Shown piece by piece: positions 50,901-56,769 of a stretch of DNA of 57,000 nucleotides. Below the pieces are notes generated by a model. It saw only the letters and a program-made list of their open reading frames with translations. It searched no databases and had not been told where the DNA came from. Source of the DNA: Lineus longissimus. Its lineage: Eukaryota > Nemertea > Pilidiophora > Heteronemertea > Lineidae. Where the stretch lies: NCBI RefSeq assembly GCF_910592395.1, contig NC_088310.1:28663491-28720490 (forward strand), given 5' to 3'. Position 1 is the first letter of the stretch. The number at the start of each line of letters is the position of its first letter. The position numbers and the translations under genes are program-made.

Positions 50901-53508
50901 TAAGGACTGTGGCATCAACGCTCACAAACACTGCAAGGACCTTGTTGTCATGGAGTGCCGCAGTCGTGCACACACAGGTTCGCATGGACGCATGAATTCT
51001 TTAACTAATGGTGGTGAGTCCGACTGACCCCCTTCGCCTCTAGATGCTGGGTAATCAATACTAAGTATACTTCAAAATTAAGATTTTATTCTTAATCTTA
51101 TTTTCAAACTGCTAAAGAACTTTTTCACCAGCTTGTCAATGTATCCGAGTTCATTTCATCCGAGTGGCCATTGGCAAGTCAAGAAATCAGCCAAGGACCC
51201 GCCATCACTTAAAGGTGGAGTAGTGTGGCATACTGCTGGGCCGTCACTTAAAGGTGGAGTAGTGTGGCATACTGCTGGGCCGTCACTTAAAGGTGGAGTA
51301 GTGTGGCATACTGCTGGGCCGTCACTTAAAGGTGGAGTAGTGTGGCATACTGCTGGGCCATCACTTAAAGGTGGAGTAGTGTGGCATACTGCTGGGCCGA
51401 CACTTAAAGGTGGAGTAGTGTGGCATACTGCTGGGCCGTCACTTAAAGGTGGAGTAGTGTGGCATACTGCTGGGCCGTCACTGATGTACGATTGTAGAGT
51501 TCCTAGGAATCTAATGAAACATTACCGACAGCCAAGTCATAAGCAAGTCAAAAGTGTATGGTAATCTTCAAGGCGGACAGTTTATCTTGTGAAGCCAGTC
51601 TGGGATGAACCCGATTCCTCTTGGGAGTATTGTCTACACTGGGTGACCTAGCCATGTCTAACACTACCCCTCCTTTAACATTGAAAAGCCGATATTTGAG
51701 ATGAAATGAACTCGATTATGAGTTTACACATGTTTTGATTACCTTGGTTAACTTTCTGTTCTTGGCATGCGTTTCTCATTTAACCCTTCGTGGTCTCACT
51801 TTGATAGAGGCATCAACTCTGTCAGCTGCCGCATTAAGCCAAAGAATGTGTATTATGCAGTATGTTGACATGAGTTGCTGCCTATGAAAGACCATGTGAA
51901 TGTAACGCCGCAGTGATTTCAGCTGCGTCAGCCTACCCATGTACCAGCCTCAGGGGCAAGATGACAATATATCCAGTTCTACAGGTTCCGTTTGTTAAGA
52001 TTTACAGTCAAATGCACCAAGTTCCATTTCCGTGTTTACTTTGTCAGTGTGTTTGATTAATTTTCACATGTTTCTTTGCTGATTTCTACAGTTATCTGTC
52101 GAAAGGAGCGCACTGTAAGCCATATTAACAGGCCTTTATTCTCGTCGGGTTGTAGCGGTTTATAGAGGGAGCAGACATGATTCGACCCCTTCTGTTCTAG
52201 TCGCAACGTGATTCCTTTTCTACTTCTTCTCTGCAGTGTTTCTCATATGATATTTCCCTAGTTTAGATACATTAACCCTCTCAAAGCTATCCTGTATACT
52301 GTTACAATACAACAAGACAATATACATATGGGTTAACATGACTGAAAACATCTAACTTGTTATTCACATTGGGTTTATCCAAAATGCCTGTTCAATAACA
52401 CAAAATAAAGAGGCATACTGATGTACCCAATTGGTAATGAGAGGGTTAACCTTTGCTTGGGTCTTATCCCAGATATCCTTTGGTGACCAGGTCACATTTC
52501 AGTTTCAAAAATGTGCAAGCTTCTTATTGATGATGGGGAATGTGTTTGCTTGTTTGACATTCAAACTGATTTAGACAATCGATTCAGGGAGATTTGGGAT
52601 TGATTTTGGTTTGTATTCTATGGCTGAGTTTCTGCAGGATTATCAGTTCTATTTGTAAATGTTTTGTGTACAGTTTATCCTGTTGCCTTTAAAAGTAACT
52701 TAAGTTATGATCTACTCACTAATATGATACTCAGACAACGACTTCAGTAAAACAACCACTTCAATCCATCATCTGTTTGTCCTCATTATGTCCACCGGTT
52801 TTTCCAGATAAACCACCAACTGGAGCGCCCCCTGGCGCGGGAAACTCAAACAGTTTACCAAGCGGCCAGTGCCAGGACCTCACGTTACAACACAAGCGAC
52901 GGATGTCCCAAAGGCAGCGGCGGACGCGCTCCAACACGGGGACACAGACAGATCTCGCTCCACCCAACAGCCCAGCGACCAGCGCCGGATCAAGGACATC
53001 TTGTAGCTCCTCGCGGGACGACTTGGGCAGTGAAGCAAGTGACGCAGCAGAATTCTACGAGGACCCAAACTCGCTGTATGAGAGACTAGTCAAAGCTGAA
53101 GAGGTACGGTCTGATTTGAGTCATCCATGTAACATTGGCAAGCTCATTTACTTCTGGAGACCAAAATCATGTTCATCAGTGAAACTGAGTACGTTCTTGC
53201 CCGAATTCATTCAAGAGATTCTGATGAGTGTCACTATCATACTATTTTCTTGACAATAGCCTGATAGTGCATGCTCTCTGTCTTATAGAACTTATTATGT
53301 TTAGAGATGAATAAAAGGGGGGTTACTTCCATTTCAGGACCGCGACAAGCTGCATTCCGAGAACGCTCTTCTGAAGTGCAAACTCGACGTTCAGGGTGAA
53401 ACCATAAACACTCTTAAATCTCATATTGGATTGATACGCCAGCACACGATCACATTTATTCTCGATCAGATGGATACGCTGCATATTCAGCGAGACACTG
53501 AGGTCTAG
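5319..53508 (+). CDS. RASGRP: RasGRP-family Ras/Rap guanine nucleotide exchange factor, 17 coding exons (whole gene model)
   Basis: Joined exons: 5319-5976, 36856-37032, 37767-37872, 38153-38263, 44634-44765, 44976-45126, 45857-46030, 47699-47815, 48012-48109, 48380-48557, 48668-48748, 49153-49254, 49427-49542, 50279-50417, 50869-51013, 52808-53103, 53338-53508. Every junction is GT-AG, phases agree throughout, and the sum is 2952 nt, or 983 residues plus stop. Domains by residue: Ser-Pro-rich extension 1-219; RasGEF_N about 258-390; CDC25 RasGEF about 421-655; EF-hand loops 702-713 and 731-742; C1 finger 761-810; basic/Ser-rich tail 829-910; coiled coil about 917-980. Family knowledge: RasGRPs load GTP on Ras or Rap at membranes in response to Ca2+ and diacylglycerol. 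Vertebrate paralogues are shorter (roughly 600-800 residues), the excess here being exon 1. Which vertebrate paralogue is closest, and Ras versus Rap specificity, cannot be settled by reading. Confidence 0.95.
7172..7424. repeat. imperfect tandem duplication, about 123-124 bp unit
   Basis: Two copies and the start of a third begin at TGACCACAGG near 7172, 7296 and 7419. They share a conserved core containing TAAACACGTCCTTGATGATG. The minus strand is open through both copies with a repeated HPCHRANYE...[10 protein letters not shown] segment (41 codons per unit). There is no other sign of coding. Confidence 0.75.
7428..7560. mobile_element. internal fragment of MITE family 1 (no termini)
   Basis: Carries the family's AT-rich signatures: TTCAAAATCTGAAAAATTTT, TTCATTTTGAGCAGAAAA and ATTTGGACTT. 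These also occur at 12754-13218, 17495-17755, 26324-26780 and 41676-41872. Terminal CAGTGGAAC repeats are absent here. Confidence 0.5.
11057..11244. mobile_element. foldback/MITE with 34-bp terminal inverted repeats
   Basis: GTGACCCGTCACAGCAAAAC and its continuation to 11090 is matched in inverted orientation at 11211-11244 with only a few mismatches. The interior is about 120 bp and carries no ORF. Flanks show a possible ATTT direct repeat. A non-autonomous DNA transposon is the simplest reading. Confidence 0.75.
11540..11860. repeat. divergent tandem repeat, period about 140-145 bp
   Basis: The block [AG]CCAATTAAAA recurs at about 11561, 11701 and 11846. Between occurrences lie related segments containing GTATTTCA[GA]AATGT and AATGTCCCTG. 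Copies have diverged considerably, unlike the near-identical minisatellites nearby. Confidence 0.6.
12158..12249. repeat. minisatellite, 23-bp unit, 4 exact copies
   Basis: Four consecutive identical units beginning CAGAATCGCTTAGGCCATGT. Identity among copies suggests a recent amplification. Confidence 0.95.
12754..13218. mobile_element. MITE family 1, full-length copy (pogo/Tc1-mariner-like ends)
   Basis: Starts TA|CAGTGGAACCCCGG and ends GTTCCACTG|TA: short terminal inverted repeats with TA target duplications. The ends resemble those of Tigger/pogo-type elements (CAGTGGAACCTCGGTTA style). GACCACC-rich subterminal repeats occur at both ends. The interior holds tandem AT-rich blocks (GGACTTAGAAATTTTTT-type) and no transposase frame. 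Confidence 0.75.
15843..15905 (-). mobile_element. tRNA-like SINE remnant
   Basis: Minus strand contains GAGGTTGTGGGTTCAATTTC, a B-box-like T-arm, preceded by an A-box-like TTAACCAGTGTGCTCG. A similar GAGGTTGTGGGTTCAA string occurs at 37062-37077, suggesting one dispersed family. Confidence 0.4.
17495..17755. mobile_element. MITE family 1, 3'-truncated copy
   Basis: Begins TA|CAATGGAACCCAGGTCGG and shares the CCCCGCTATGACGACC subterminal segment with the copy at 12754, followed by the AT-rich interior. No matching right terminus was found, so the copy appears truncated. Confidence 0.65.
17891..17968 (-). mobile_element. tRNA-like SINE remnant
   Basis: Minus strand carries AGTGGTTAGCGAGACG (A-box-like) and, about 50 nt on, GGTTGATATTC (a degenerate B box). 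It lies inside a 178-codon minus-strand open frame that I do not regard as a gene. Confidence 0.4.
19527..20040. repeat. minisatellite, 30-bp unit, about 17 copies
   Basis: Unit beginning GCACTGCTAGGAGTACAGAA and ending TGGTTACGGT, with a recurrent GGAGT/GGGGT alternation and a degenerate first copy. The 30-bp period keeps the minus strand open as a [10 protein letters not shown]-type decapeptide repeat, which I treat as incidental. Confidence 0.97.
21385..21712. repeat. minisatellite, 41-bp unit, 8 copies
   Basis: Starts at GTGTTCTGAGGTGACTGAAT and ends GGGGGACGTCATGG in each unit, with a single C-to-T change in copy 6. Each copy carries GGACGTCAT, an ACGT-core sequence one base short of the CRE consensus. 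Confidence 0.96.
21914..22263. repeat. minisatellite, 35-bp unit, 10 copies
   Basis: Unit from GCTACCACCTTTAGCACACA to GTGTGTTACCTT, with two variable sites (CCACC/CCAGC and GTGTG/GTGTC). It lies about 200 bp from the 41-bp array, with unrelated unit sequence. Confidence 0.96.
26324..26780. mobile_element. MITE family 1 copy with tandem internal blocks, no right terminus
   Basis: Left end TA|CAGTGAAACCTCGGTAAC is followed by an internal inverted partner (GACCGAGGTTGAATGG). Then three AT-rich sub-blocks follow, each with TTCATTTTGAGCAG or TTCAAAATTCTGAAAAATTT motifs. The right terminal repeat was not found. Confidence 0.65.
27560..27770 (-). mobile_element. CpG-containing SINE-like insertion with tRNA-like head
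   Basis: The minus strand shows GGTCATGGGTTCAAGTACC (B-box-like) near 27727-27709, then about 150 bp of relatively CpG-rich unique-looking sequence. Higher CpG than neighbours suggests a younger insertion. Boundaries are not defined. Confidence 0.35.
28029..28900. repeat. minisatellite, 30-bp unit, about 29 copies, with higher-order structure
   Basis: Unit GGTCGTGTAGTGCAGGGCAA plus TTAGATTGGT. Variants are GCT for GGT and CATG for CGTG. Variants are concentrated in the right part, where a block of six units (180 bp) with the same variant order appears twice. The left part is nearly uniform. A 341-codon minus-strand frame of [10 protein letters not shown] repeats is a by-product of the 30-bp period. 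Confidence 0.97.
31927..32068 (+). other. candidate alternative first exon of RASGRP (CpG islet)
   Basis: About 150 bp with roughly 13 CpGs inside a CpG-poor intron, ending at donor GTAAGA (32069). An ATG at 32011 (A at -3) opens 19 codons and stops one base into codon 20 at the donor. That is phase 1, exactly what exon 2 requires: c|at would give His and continue QQGSPKRM. The product would be about 783 residues, close to vertebrate RasGRP length, lacking the SPK extension. A T-rich acceptor-like TCTTTAG precedes it at 31920-31926, so it may be internal rather than first. As a cassette between exons 1 and 2 it would hit a stop. No transcript evidence is available. Confidence 0.3.
34639..35208. 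repeat. minisatellite, 57-bp unit, 10 copies
   Basis: Unit encodes [19 protein letters not shown] (or CRN...) on plus and [19 protein letters not shown] on minus. Both strands are open across the array because 57 is divisible by 3. It contains GAGCTC and CTGCAG. No splice sites or flanking coding features support translation. Confidence 0.97.
36273..36630. mobile_element. MITE family 2, copy A
   Basis: Left end GGGTAGGAATGTAGGTTAAA with repeated TAAAAATCC[AT]AAC motifs. Right end, read in reverse, CCAGATGGTACGCGGTCAAA followed by ATCCTAAC repeats. The interior is very AT-rich without an ORF. It lies about 220 bp upstream of exon 2, and its reverse complement resembles 46711-47010. Confidence 0.55.
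36856..37032 (+). CDS. RASGRP: RASGRP exon 2: linker and start of RasGEF_N
   Basis: Residues 220-278, between acceptor TTTCCAG and donor GTGAGT. The first part (QQGSPKRM) still carries one SPK motif. The end, from about Val260 to SSECF, matches the beginning of the REM domain of RasGRPs, where a helix precedes an aspartate-rich turn. In and out phases are both 1. Met228 would be the next in-frame start if transcription began inside this exon. The 734-nt intron that follows holds a tRNA-like SINE remnant next to the donor and otherwise nothing recognisable. Confidence 0.9.
37059..37130 (-). mobile_element. tRNA-like SINE remnant next to exon 2 donor
   Basis: Forward TTTGAACCCACAACCTC gives GAGGTTGTGGGTTCAAA on the minus strand, a B-box-type T-arm shared with 15843-15905. 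It begins only some 25 nt after the exon 2 splice donor. Confidence 0.35.
37767..37872 (+). CDS. RASGRP: RASGRP exon 3: RasGEF_N (REM) core
   Basis: Residues 279-313 plus two bases of codon 314, with an acceptor TTTCAG and a donor GTATCC. The product [15 protein letters not shown] followed by [18 protein letters not shown] resembles the REM segment of RasGRPs, where a short acidic turn leads into an LxMHxW helix. In RasGEFs this module packs against and stabilises the catalytic helical hairpin. The donor is weaker than others in the gene, but it is the only one nearby that preserves frame into exon 4. Confidence 0.88.
38153..38263 (+). CDS. RASGRP: RASGRP exon 4: RasGEF_N continued
   Basis: Residues 314-350 plus two bases of codon 351, from acceptor GATGTCAG to donor GTAAGT. 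The split codon ct|t gives Leu, producing [12 protein letters not shown], in register with the VxLYKDA-like segment of RasGRPs. The end, RQKVCHAV, matches the KICxxV strand before the RYW motif; the splice codon gg|a gives Gly where relatives have Arg. A second acceptor-like ATGCAG lies 13 nt inside the exon but would break frame. Confidence 0.87.
38333..38668. repeat. pyrimidine-rich minisatellite, 14-bp unit, about 24 copies
   Basis: Unit CTTACCCTGTTCCT, 12 of 14 pyrimidines on the coding strand, virtually without variation. It begins about 70 nt after the exon 4 donor and ends in TTCCTTGCAG, a perfect splice-acceptor configuration. Confidence 0.97.
41676..41872. mobile_element. internal fragment of MITE family 1
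   Basis: Two copies of GATGATGTTGGTTCATTTTG followed by AGCAGAAAA flank TTGGACTTAGAAATTTTTTT, the family interior. No CAGTGGAAC termini adjoin. Confidence 0.5.
44634..44765 (+). CDS. RASGRP: RASGRP exon 5: end of [14 protein letters not shown] segment
   Basis: Residues 352-394 plus two bases of codon 395, from acceptor TATTTTCAG to donor [23 protein letters not shown] corresponds closely to the RYWVMEF...FxMDxxLT segment that ends the REM domain in RasGRPs and leads into the catalytic domain. A run of CTGCCAC repeats lies just upstream of the acceptor tract. Confidence 0.93.
44976..45126 (+). CDS. RASGRP: RASGRP exon 6: start of CDC25 RasGEF domain
   Basis: Residues 395-445, from acceptor CTTCCAG to donor GTAAGT, phase 2 in and 0 out. 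The first residues ([13 protein letters not shown]) form the linker. From about Phe421, the stretch [19 protein letters not shown] then AFRRIT is the conserved opening of the RasGEF catalytic domain, where the protein contacts Ras switch regions through a helical scaffold. The following 730-nt intron has no recognisable feature. Confidence 0.95.
45857..46030 (+). CDS. RASGRP: RASGRP exon 7: CDC25 RasGEF core
   Basis: Residues 446-503, phase 0 out, acceptor TTGTTAG and donor GTAGGG. It begins [20 protein letters not shown] and continues with the hallmark [20 protein letters not shown] and [11 protein letters not shown] helices. This is the family signature region in which the N-x-x-S-x-W-V motif sits in the Ras-binding face. 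Confidence 0.96.
46031..47698 (+). other. RASGRP intron 7 (1.7 kb)
   Basis: Donor GTAGGG, acceptor TTTTCAG. Holds MITE family 2 copy B and an AT-rich stretch after it. An intact CRE-like TGACGTCA is at 47243-47250. Nothing coding was seen. Confidence 0.75.
46711..47010. mobile_element. MITE family 2, copy B (opposite orientation, truncated)
   Basis: Begins GGGATGGTACGTGGTAGAAA and GTAGAAATCCTAACAG, then TAGCATTTTTTTACCAATTT and an A-rich interior ending AAATTTATAAATTTTCAG. Each of these has a counterpart in the reverse complement of 36273-36630. The second terminus is missing. Confidence 0.55.
47699..47815 (+). CDS. RASGRP: RASGRP exon 8: CDC25 RasGEF, LMAV motif
   Basis: Residues 504-542, a whole number of 39 codons, from acceptor TTTTCAG to donor [24 protein letters not shown] followed by THSALARL is the conserved LxxLxNFNTLMAxxxGL motif of RasGEFs. 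One Ile of the usual AVIGGL is Gly here. Confidence 0.96.
48012..48109 (+). CDS. RASGRP: RASGRP exon 9: CDC25 RasGEF
   Basis: Residues 543-574 plus two bases of codon 575, from acceptor CTCTTCAG to donor GTGAGT. It encodes [20 protein letters not shown] and ends TGFRIPI, matching the segment LxxLxxSxNFxxYR...PxxPxLG of RasGEF domains just before the helical hairpin region. Confidence 0.95.
48380..48557 (+). CDS. RASGRP: RASGRP exon 10: CDC25 RasGEF, helical-hairpin region
   Basis: Residues 575-634, from acceptor TTTCAG to donor [25 protein letters not shown] followed by [12 protein letters not shown] fits the conserved PxLGVxLxDLxxLxxxxPD and NxxKxxxL segments of RasGRPs. The ILR at the end leads into the SLDL motif of the next exon. 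In RasGEFs this region carries the hairpin that opens the nucleotide pocket. Confidence 0.95.
48668..48748 (+). CDS. RASGRP: RASGRP exon 11: end of RasGEF domain
   Basis: Residues 635-661, exactly 27 codons, acceptor CTTCCAG and donor [26 protein letters not shown] followed by PRNS is near-identical in pattern to the [16 protein letters not shown] segment that ends the catalytic domain in RasGRP proteins and is close to diagnostic of the family. The 404-nt intron that follows has no recognised element. Confidence 0.97.
49153..49254 (+). CDS. RASGRP: RASGRP exon 12: linker between GEF and EF hands
   Basis: Residues 662-695, 34 codons, acceptor CTTGCAG and donor [25 protein letters not shown] matches the RasGRP TP[ST]KPPVVxxWxxG linker. 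In mammalian RasGRP1 structural work this linker occupies the Ras-binding site in the autoinhibited state. The end, KHVNAMVE, begins the EF-hand helix. Confidence 0.95.
49427..49542 (+). CDS. RASGRP: RASGRP exon 13: EF-hand 1 and start of EF-hand 2
   Basis: Residues 696-733 plus two bases of codon 734, acceptor GATTTCAG and donor GTGAGT. The first loop is [12 protein letters not shown] (702-713), with acidic residues at 1, 3, 5 and 12, Gly at 6 and Ile at 8: a complete Ca2+-binding EF loop. The second loop begins DAD (731-733) and is split by the intron. The 736-nt intron that follows carries a 16-G run at 49821-49836. Confidence 0.96.
49821..49836 (+). repeat. G16 homopolymer in intron 13
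   Basis: Sixteen consecutive G on the coding strand, about 280 nt after the exon 13 donor. It could form a G-quadruplex in DNA or pre-mRNA. Shorter G or C runs occur near 3134, 18540 and 33996. Confidence 0.9.
50279..50417 (+). CDS. RASGRP: RASGRP exon 14: EF-hand 2 and first half of C1
   Basis: Residues 734-780, acceptor TTTCCAG and donor GTAAGT. With exon 13 it gives the loop [12 protein letters not shown] (731-742), again with D, D, D, G, I and E at the canonical positions. The C1 finger begins with His761 and has Cys774 and Cys777 in [13 protein letters not shown], the RasGRP-style start. The 451-nt intron that follows is unremarkable. Confidence 0.96.
50869..51013 (+). CDS. RASGRP: RASGRP exon 15: second half of C1 finger
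   Basis: Residues 781-828 plus one base of 829, acceptor ATTTCAG and donor GTGAGT. The zinc ligands Cys791, Cys794, His799, Cys802 and Cys810 complete H-x12-C-x2-C-x13-C-x2-C-x4-H-x2-C-x7-C without a deviation. The [15 protein letters not shown] core has the Trp and Gln-Gly positions found in diacylglycerol-responsive C1 domains. Binding is therefore likely but is inferred from family. Confidence 0.96.
51014..52807 (+). other. RASGRP intron 15 (1.8 kb)
   Basis: Donor GTGAGT, acceptor TTTCCAG, phase 1. Contains the 39-bp minisatellite near its 5' end; the remaining 1.3 kb is AT-rich without recognised features. Confidence 0.8.
51202..51482. repeat. minisatellite, 39-bp unit, 7 copies plus a partial
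   Basis: Each unit reads [13 protein letters not shown] in one plus-strand frame (one PTL variant). Copies are nearly identical. It lies inside intron 15, about 190 nt after the donor, and is not in an exon context. Confidence 0.96.
52808..53103 (+). CDS. RASGRP: RASGRP exon 16: basic/Ser-rich tail with TQT motif
   Basis: Residues 829-927, acceptor TTTCCAG and donor GTACGG. The exon is CpG-rich relative to its flanks, as expected of coding DNA here. It contains a Pro/Gly stretch, a polybasic segment [13 protein letters not shown] (857-869), the sequence NTGTQTDL (TQT at 874-876), a Ser-rich run, an acidic stretch and the start of a coiled coil ([11 protein letters not shown]). Polybasic tails can bind acidic phospholipids. 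TQT is the anchor of dynein light chain LC8 ligands. Confidence 0.88.
53338..53508 (+). CDS. RASGRP: RASGRP exon 17: C-terminal coiled coil and PDZ-ligand-like end
   Basis: Residues 928-983 and TAG (53506-53508), acceptor ATTTCAG. The segment [16 protein letters not shown] and the following I/L-spaced helix continue the coiled coil from exon 16. C-terminal coiled coils dimerise mammalian RasGRP1. The last residues, RDTEV, have Thr at -2 and Val at 0, the class I PDZ-ligand pattern. A donor-like AG|GTAAGC directly follows the stop codon. Confidence 0.9.
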   Translation, partial: DRDKLHSENALLKCKLDVQGETINTLKSHIGLIRQHTITFILDQMDTLHIQRDTEV

Positions 53509-56500
53509 GTAAGCAGACGATGGACAGTGTTCTGGTTCTCCACAAGATGCCACCACTCATTCGCTGGTCATACGAGAACTTGTAATGTCGTCAGTGTGGT
53601 GACGACCAGGAACAGAGAGACGGTCATTCGATTCAAGAAGAGCAGTAGGCCCGAAGAGCAGTAGGCCTAGTCTAGCCTACGGCTGAGTGTGGGACAAAAC
53701 CTTATGGTGTACGTGCTGCCACCTATGGCTCATTTCAGTCGACATTGTCAGTATCCGTTCTCTGTTCCAATCAGCATTGTCTTTGATTAACATTTTGCTT
53801 TTTATTGGGATGTTTGTTACTGGAATGTGGACTCAGTTGCAATAGGTGAGTATGATGTGATGATGGAATGTGTGGTCACTTCAGACTGATCGAAGAACCT
53901 TTGAGTTCCACAATGCCTGGGAGACTTTGGACGCACCCAAAATAAGCTTGGGCCGTCTTGGGCATTCGAACCATTTTAAACTGACTTACAGTGTGAATGA
54001 CTATCAAGGGAATTCTTATCAAGGTGAACTGTTCTTCATATGGAAATTGTTTGACTGAGAATCTCAAATACCCCTCATGAAATCCAAAGTTTAGTGTCAT
54101 TAAACGACATCATTCAGTGCGGCGGTGGACAGATGTTGGATCAAAGTGTCCAGATGTTGTCTTGGATCATTACTGGGCAAACCAGATTCTACTATGATAC
54201 TCATTCGCATATGTAAGCGGATTCAGAGTCTAGGGGCCGTCTGAGGTGATAGCAGATGGTCCCTGAACACTCTGCTTTATAAACATAACTCATCAACTGT
54301 TCACTCCCAAACGCCCTTTTCTTAAAACCAGTCTTAATAGTCTCATAACATCAAATTGCTAGTTGAACAATCATAAAATCCATTTTTTGAAGAAAATATA
54401 AGTTGGGTGGCTGGTCCATCAAATGACTGTATTTTCGTAGAGTTTTGAATTGTCAAACGATAGGTCATCCAGTCAGTGTGTTGGTCGAATCAACTTTTAG
54501 GTCTCAATATTTATGATCTGTTCAAAGCACTTGGGTATGGGGCATATTCTTGAAGGTCATCTGCCCCAGGCGGCATGTTCTTGAAGGTCATCCGCCCCAG
54601 GTGGCATATTCTTGAAGGTCATCTGCCCCAGGCGGCATGTTCTTGAAGGTCATCCGCCCCAGGTGGCATATTCTTGAAGGTCATCTGCCCCAGGTGGCAT
54701 GTTCTTGAAGGTCATCCGCCCCAGGTGGCATGTTCTTGAAGGTCATCCGCCCCAGGTGGCATGTTCTTGAAGGTCATCCGCCCCAGGTGGCATGTTCTTG
54801 AAGGTCATCTGCCCCAGGTGGCATGTTCTTGAAGGTCATCCGCCCCAGGTGGCATGTTCTTGAAGGTCATCCGCCCCAGGTGGCATGTTCTTGAAGGTCA
54901 TCCGCCCCAGGTGGCATGTTCTTGAAGGTCATCCGCCCCAGGTGGCATGTTCTTGAAGGTCATCCGCCCCAGGTGGCATGTTCTTGAAGGTCATCCGCCC
55001 CAGGTGCATGTTCTTGAAGGTCATCTGCCCCAAGTGGCATGTGCTTCACCATTCTTCAATGATATCTCATACCCGGGTATGTAGTGACGATATTATGGTC
55101 TTCATTCATTGGTTGCCCACTATTGCTCATTTTGAAATGTTGAGTGTACAGAATTCGGAAGTAATGTTAATATTGTCATAGAAGATGCATTTAGTGCCAG
55201 AAGTCTTGATAATGAGGTATATTTTGATGCTGAAATGAAGGTGCTATACTATAGGTCATCAGACAAACTGACACCTCATCGTGTGCCTTTTGAGATGCGT
55301 TCGTTTGCTATCCTTTTTGATTGTAGATTTAGGAGTTTTGTTTGGCTGTCAAAATCCAAGTCAATTATAAAGATTTTTTTCAAAATTTCATTCACTTAAT
55401 TTCAAAGATTTTTCTGAAATGAGCAGGGCACATGACCCCCTGTAAATCTGCTCTTGGATGTATATAGAATGACACATAGTAATTATTTGTGATCATGTCT
55501 CGCAAAAGGAATAGCAAATGAAAATGTGTCTCGTTTGTCTAAATGGATCATGGGATTCATATTGTTTTTGGGATACCCTGTACAGCCGATGCACTCTAGG
55601 AAGATTCTGACTGACTTTTAAGTGTGTACATCATGGTACTCGTGGGTCAGGCAAACTGACATCGGATTGATGCCAATTCATCTACAAGATGGCGCTGTAA
55701 ATTCATATCTATTGTAAATTATTTTGCTGTATAGAGAGATGTTTTTATATGATGTTAAGTGTATATTTTCCCCATTGTAAACTATTCATAATTATCAGGA
55801 CTGTTTTAGGTAGTTGCAGGTCAACACTTTGATTTGAAGCAGTGTGGAATAAGTTATTTGCCACATGATATATCAGCAGTATTTCCTGCAGTACTTATGT
55901 CTGGTTTGTCAACAAGTGCTCATGTAAGGTGAGATAGAAGAGACACCTATTGATCACTTTCCAAACTCTCATTTGGCCAACTTGTCTCTTATCTATAGCC
56001 TCCTTTAAGGATCCTGTGTAGAGGGAGCCCCGGCATCTGAAGGTATAATCATTGTGCACTTTCTCATGCATTCATGAACTGGAGCAGCACACAGGCACAT
56101 CCATGCCAGACCACCAATGCCGCTAATCTCCTCATTTAAGTCTACGTTCTAATGGACTCCTGATGGCCGTCTTCAAACTTGTCATGGAGCAAAGCTCCTT
56201 CTTACCTGTTAGATGTGGGTGAAGTCTAAAGTCAATACTGTCAAGATGAAGTTAGATACCTTGATGTAAAGTGTCCTTCAGACATAAGCCTAATGACTTC
56301 CCTCGTTTCAGGGCACTGTTAGGCTACACTTATGACTGGGTTCATGATCAAATCTTGCTCTCAACTTAAATCATTGCCATACTCATCTACAGCCATTCTG
56401 TCAATGCTTCCAATACTGTAAAACTCATTGTATCAATCAGTCAAATCAGCCAGAAGACGTTTCGACTTTCAGGTGAGCACCGCCTGTAACTTTTATTGCA

Positions 56501-56769
56501 AAGAATATCTAGAGATAATAATGGTAACAAAAATGACAAAACTTGGATTTCTTCAACCTCTTAGTTAAACATTCCATTTAACATTTGCGCTCAACCACAA
56601 AAAGGAGTTGTAAAAGAGGGTTTGCTTGAACTTATGAGTTTGACAGTTGTTTCATCTACCTCATATTGTGATGTATCTTTGCTCCTACCAGCAGTAACTG
56701 CTGCTCATAATCATTGCCTTTCATTGCCTTTCATTGCCTGTATTCAGCACTCTCTGTTAACCCTTTATC
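53509..56769 (+). other. 3' UTR and flank of RASGRP
   Basis: No AATAAA hexamer was seen on the plus strand after the stop. An ATTAAA near 54097 is a possible variant signal. The segment carries TAGGCCTA-type short repeats near 53645-53680, the 31-bp minisatellite at 54541-55038, and otherwise AT-rich unremarkable sequence. Transcript end is undetermined. Confidence 0.5.
54541..55038. repeat. minisatellite, 31-bp unit, about 16 copies
   Basis: Unit GGCATGTTCTTGAAGGTCAT plus CCGCCCCAGGT. The left end shows a two-unit alternation (CATATTC...CTGCC with CATGTTC...CCGCC); the right part is uniform except for one copy lacking a G. It starts about 1 kb after the RASGRP stop, so it may be transcribed in the 3' UTR. 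Confidence 0.96.

Noticed and set aside
51133-51564. 143-codon frame with [13 protein letters not shown] repeats
   Set aside because: Lies wholly in intron 15 over a 39-bp minisatellite; no acceptor-donor pair puts it in frame with RASGRP.
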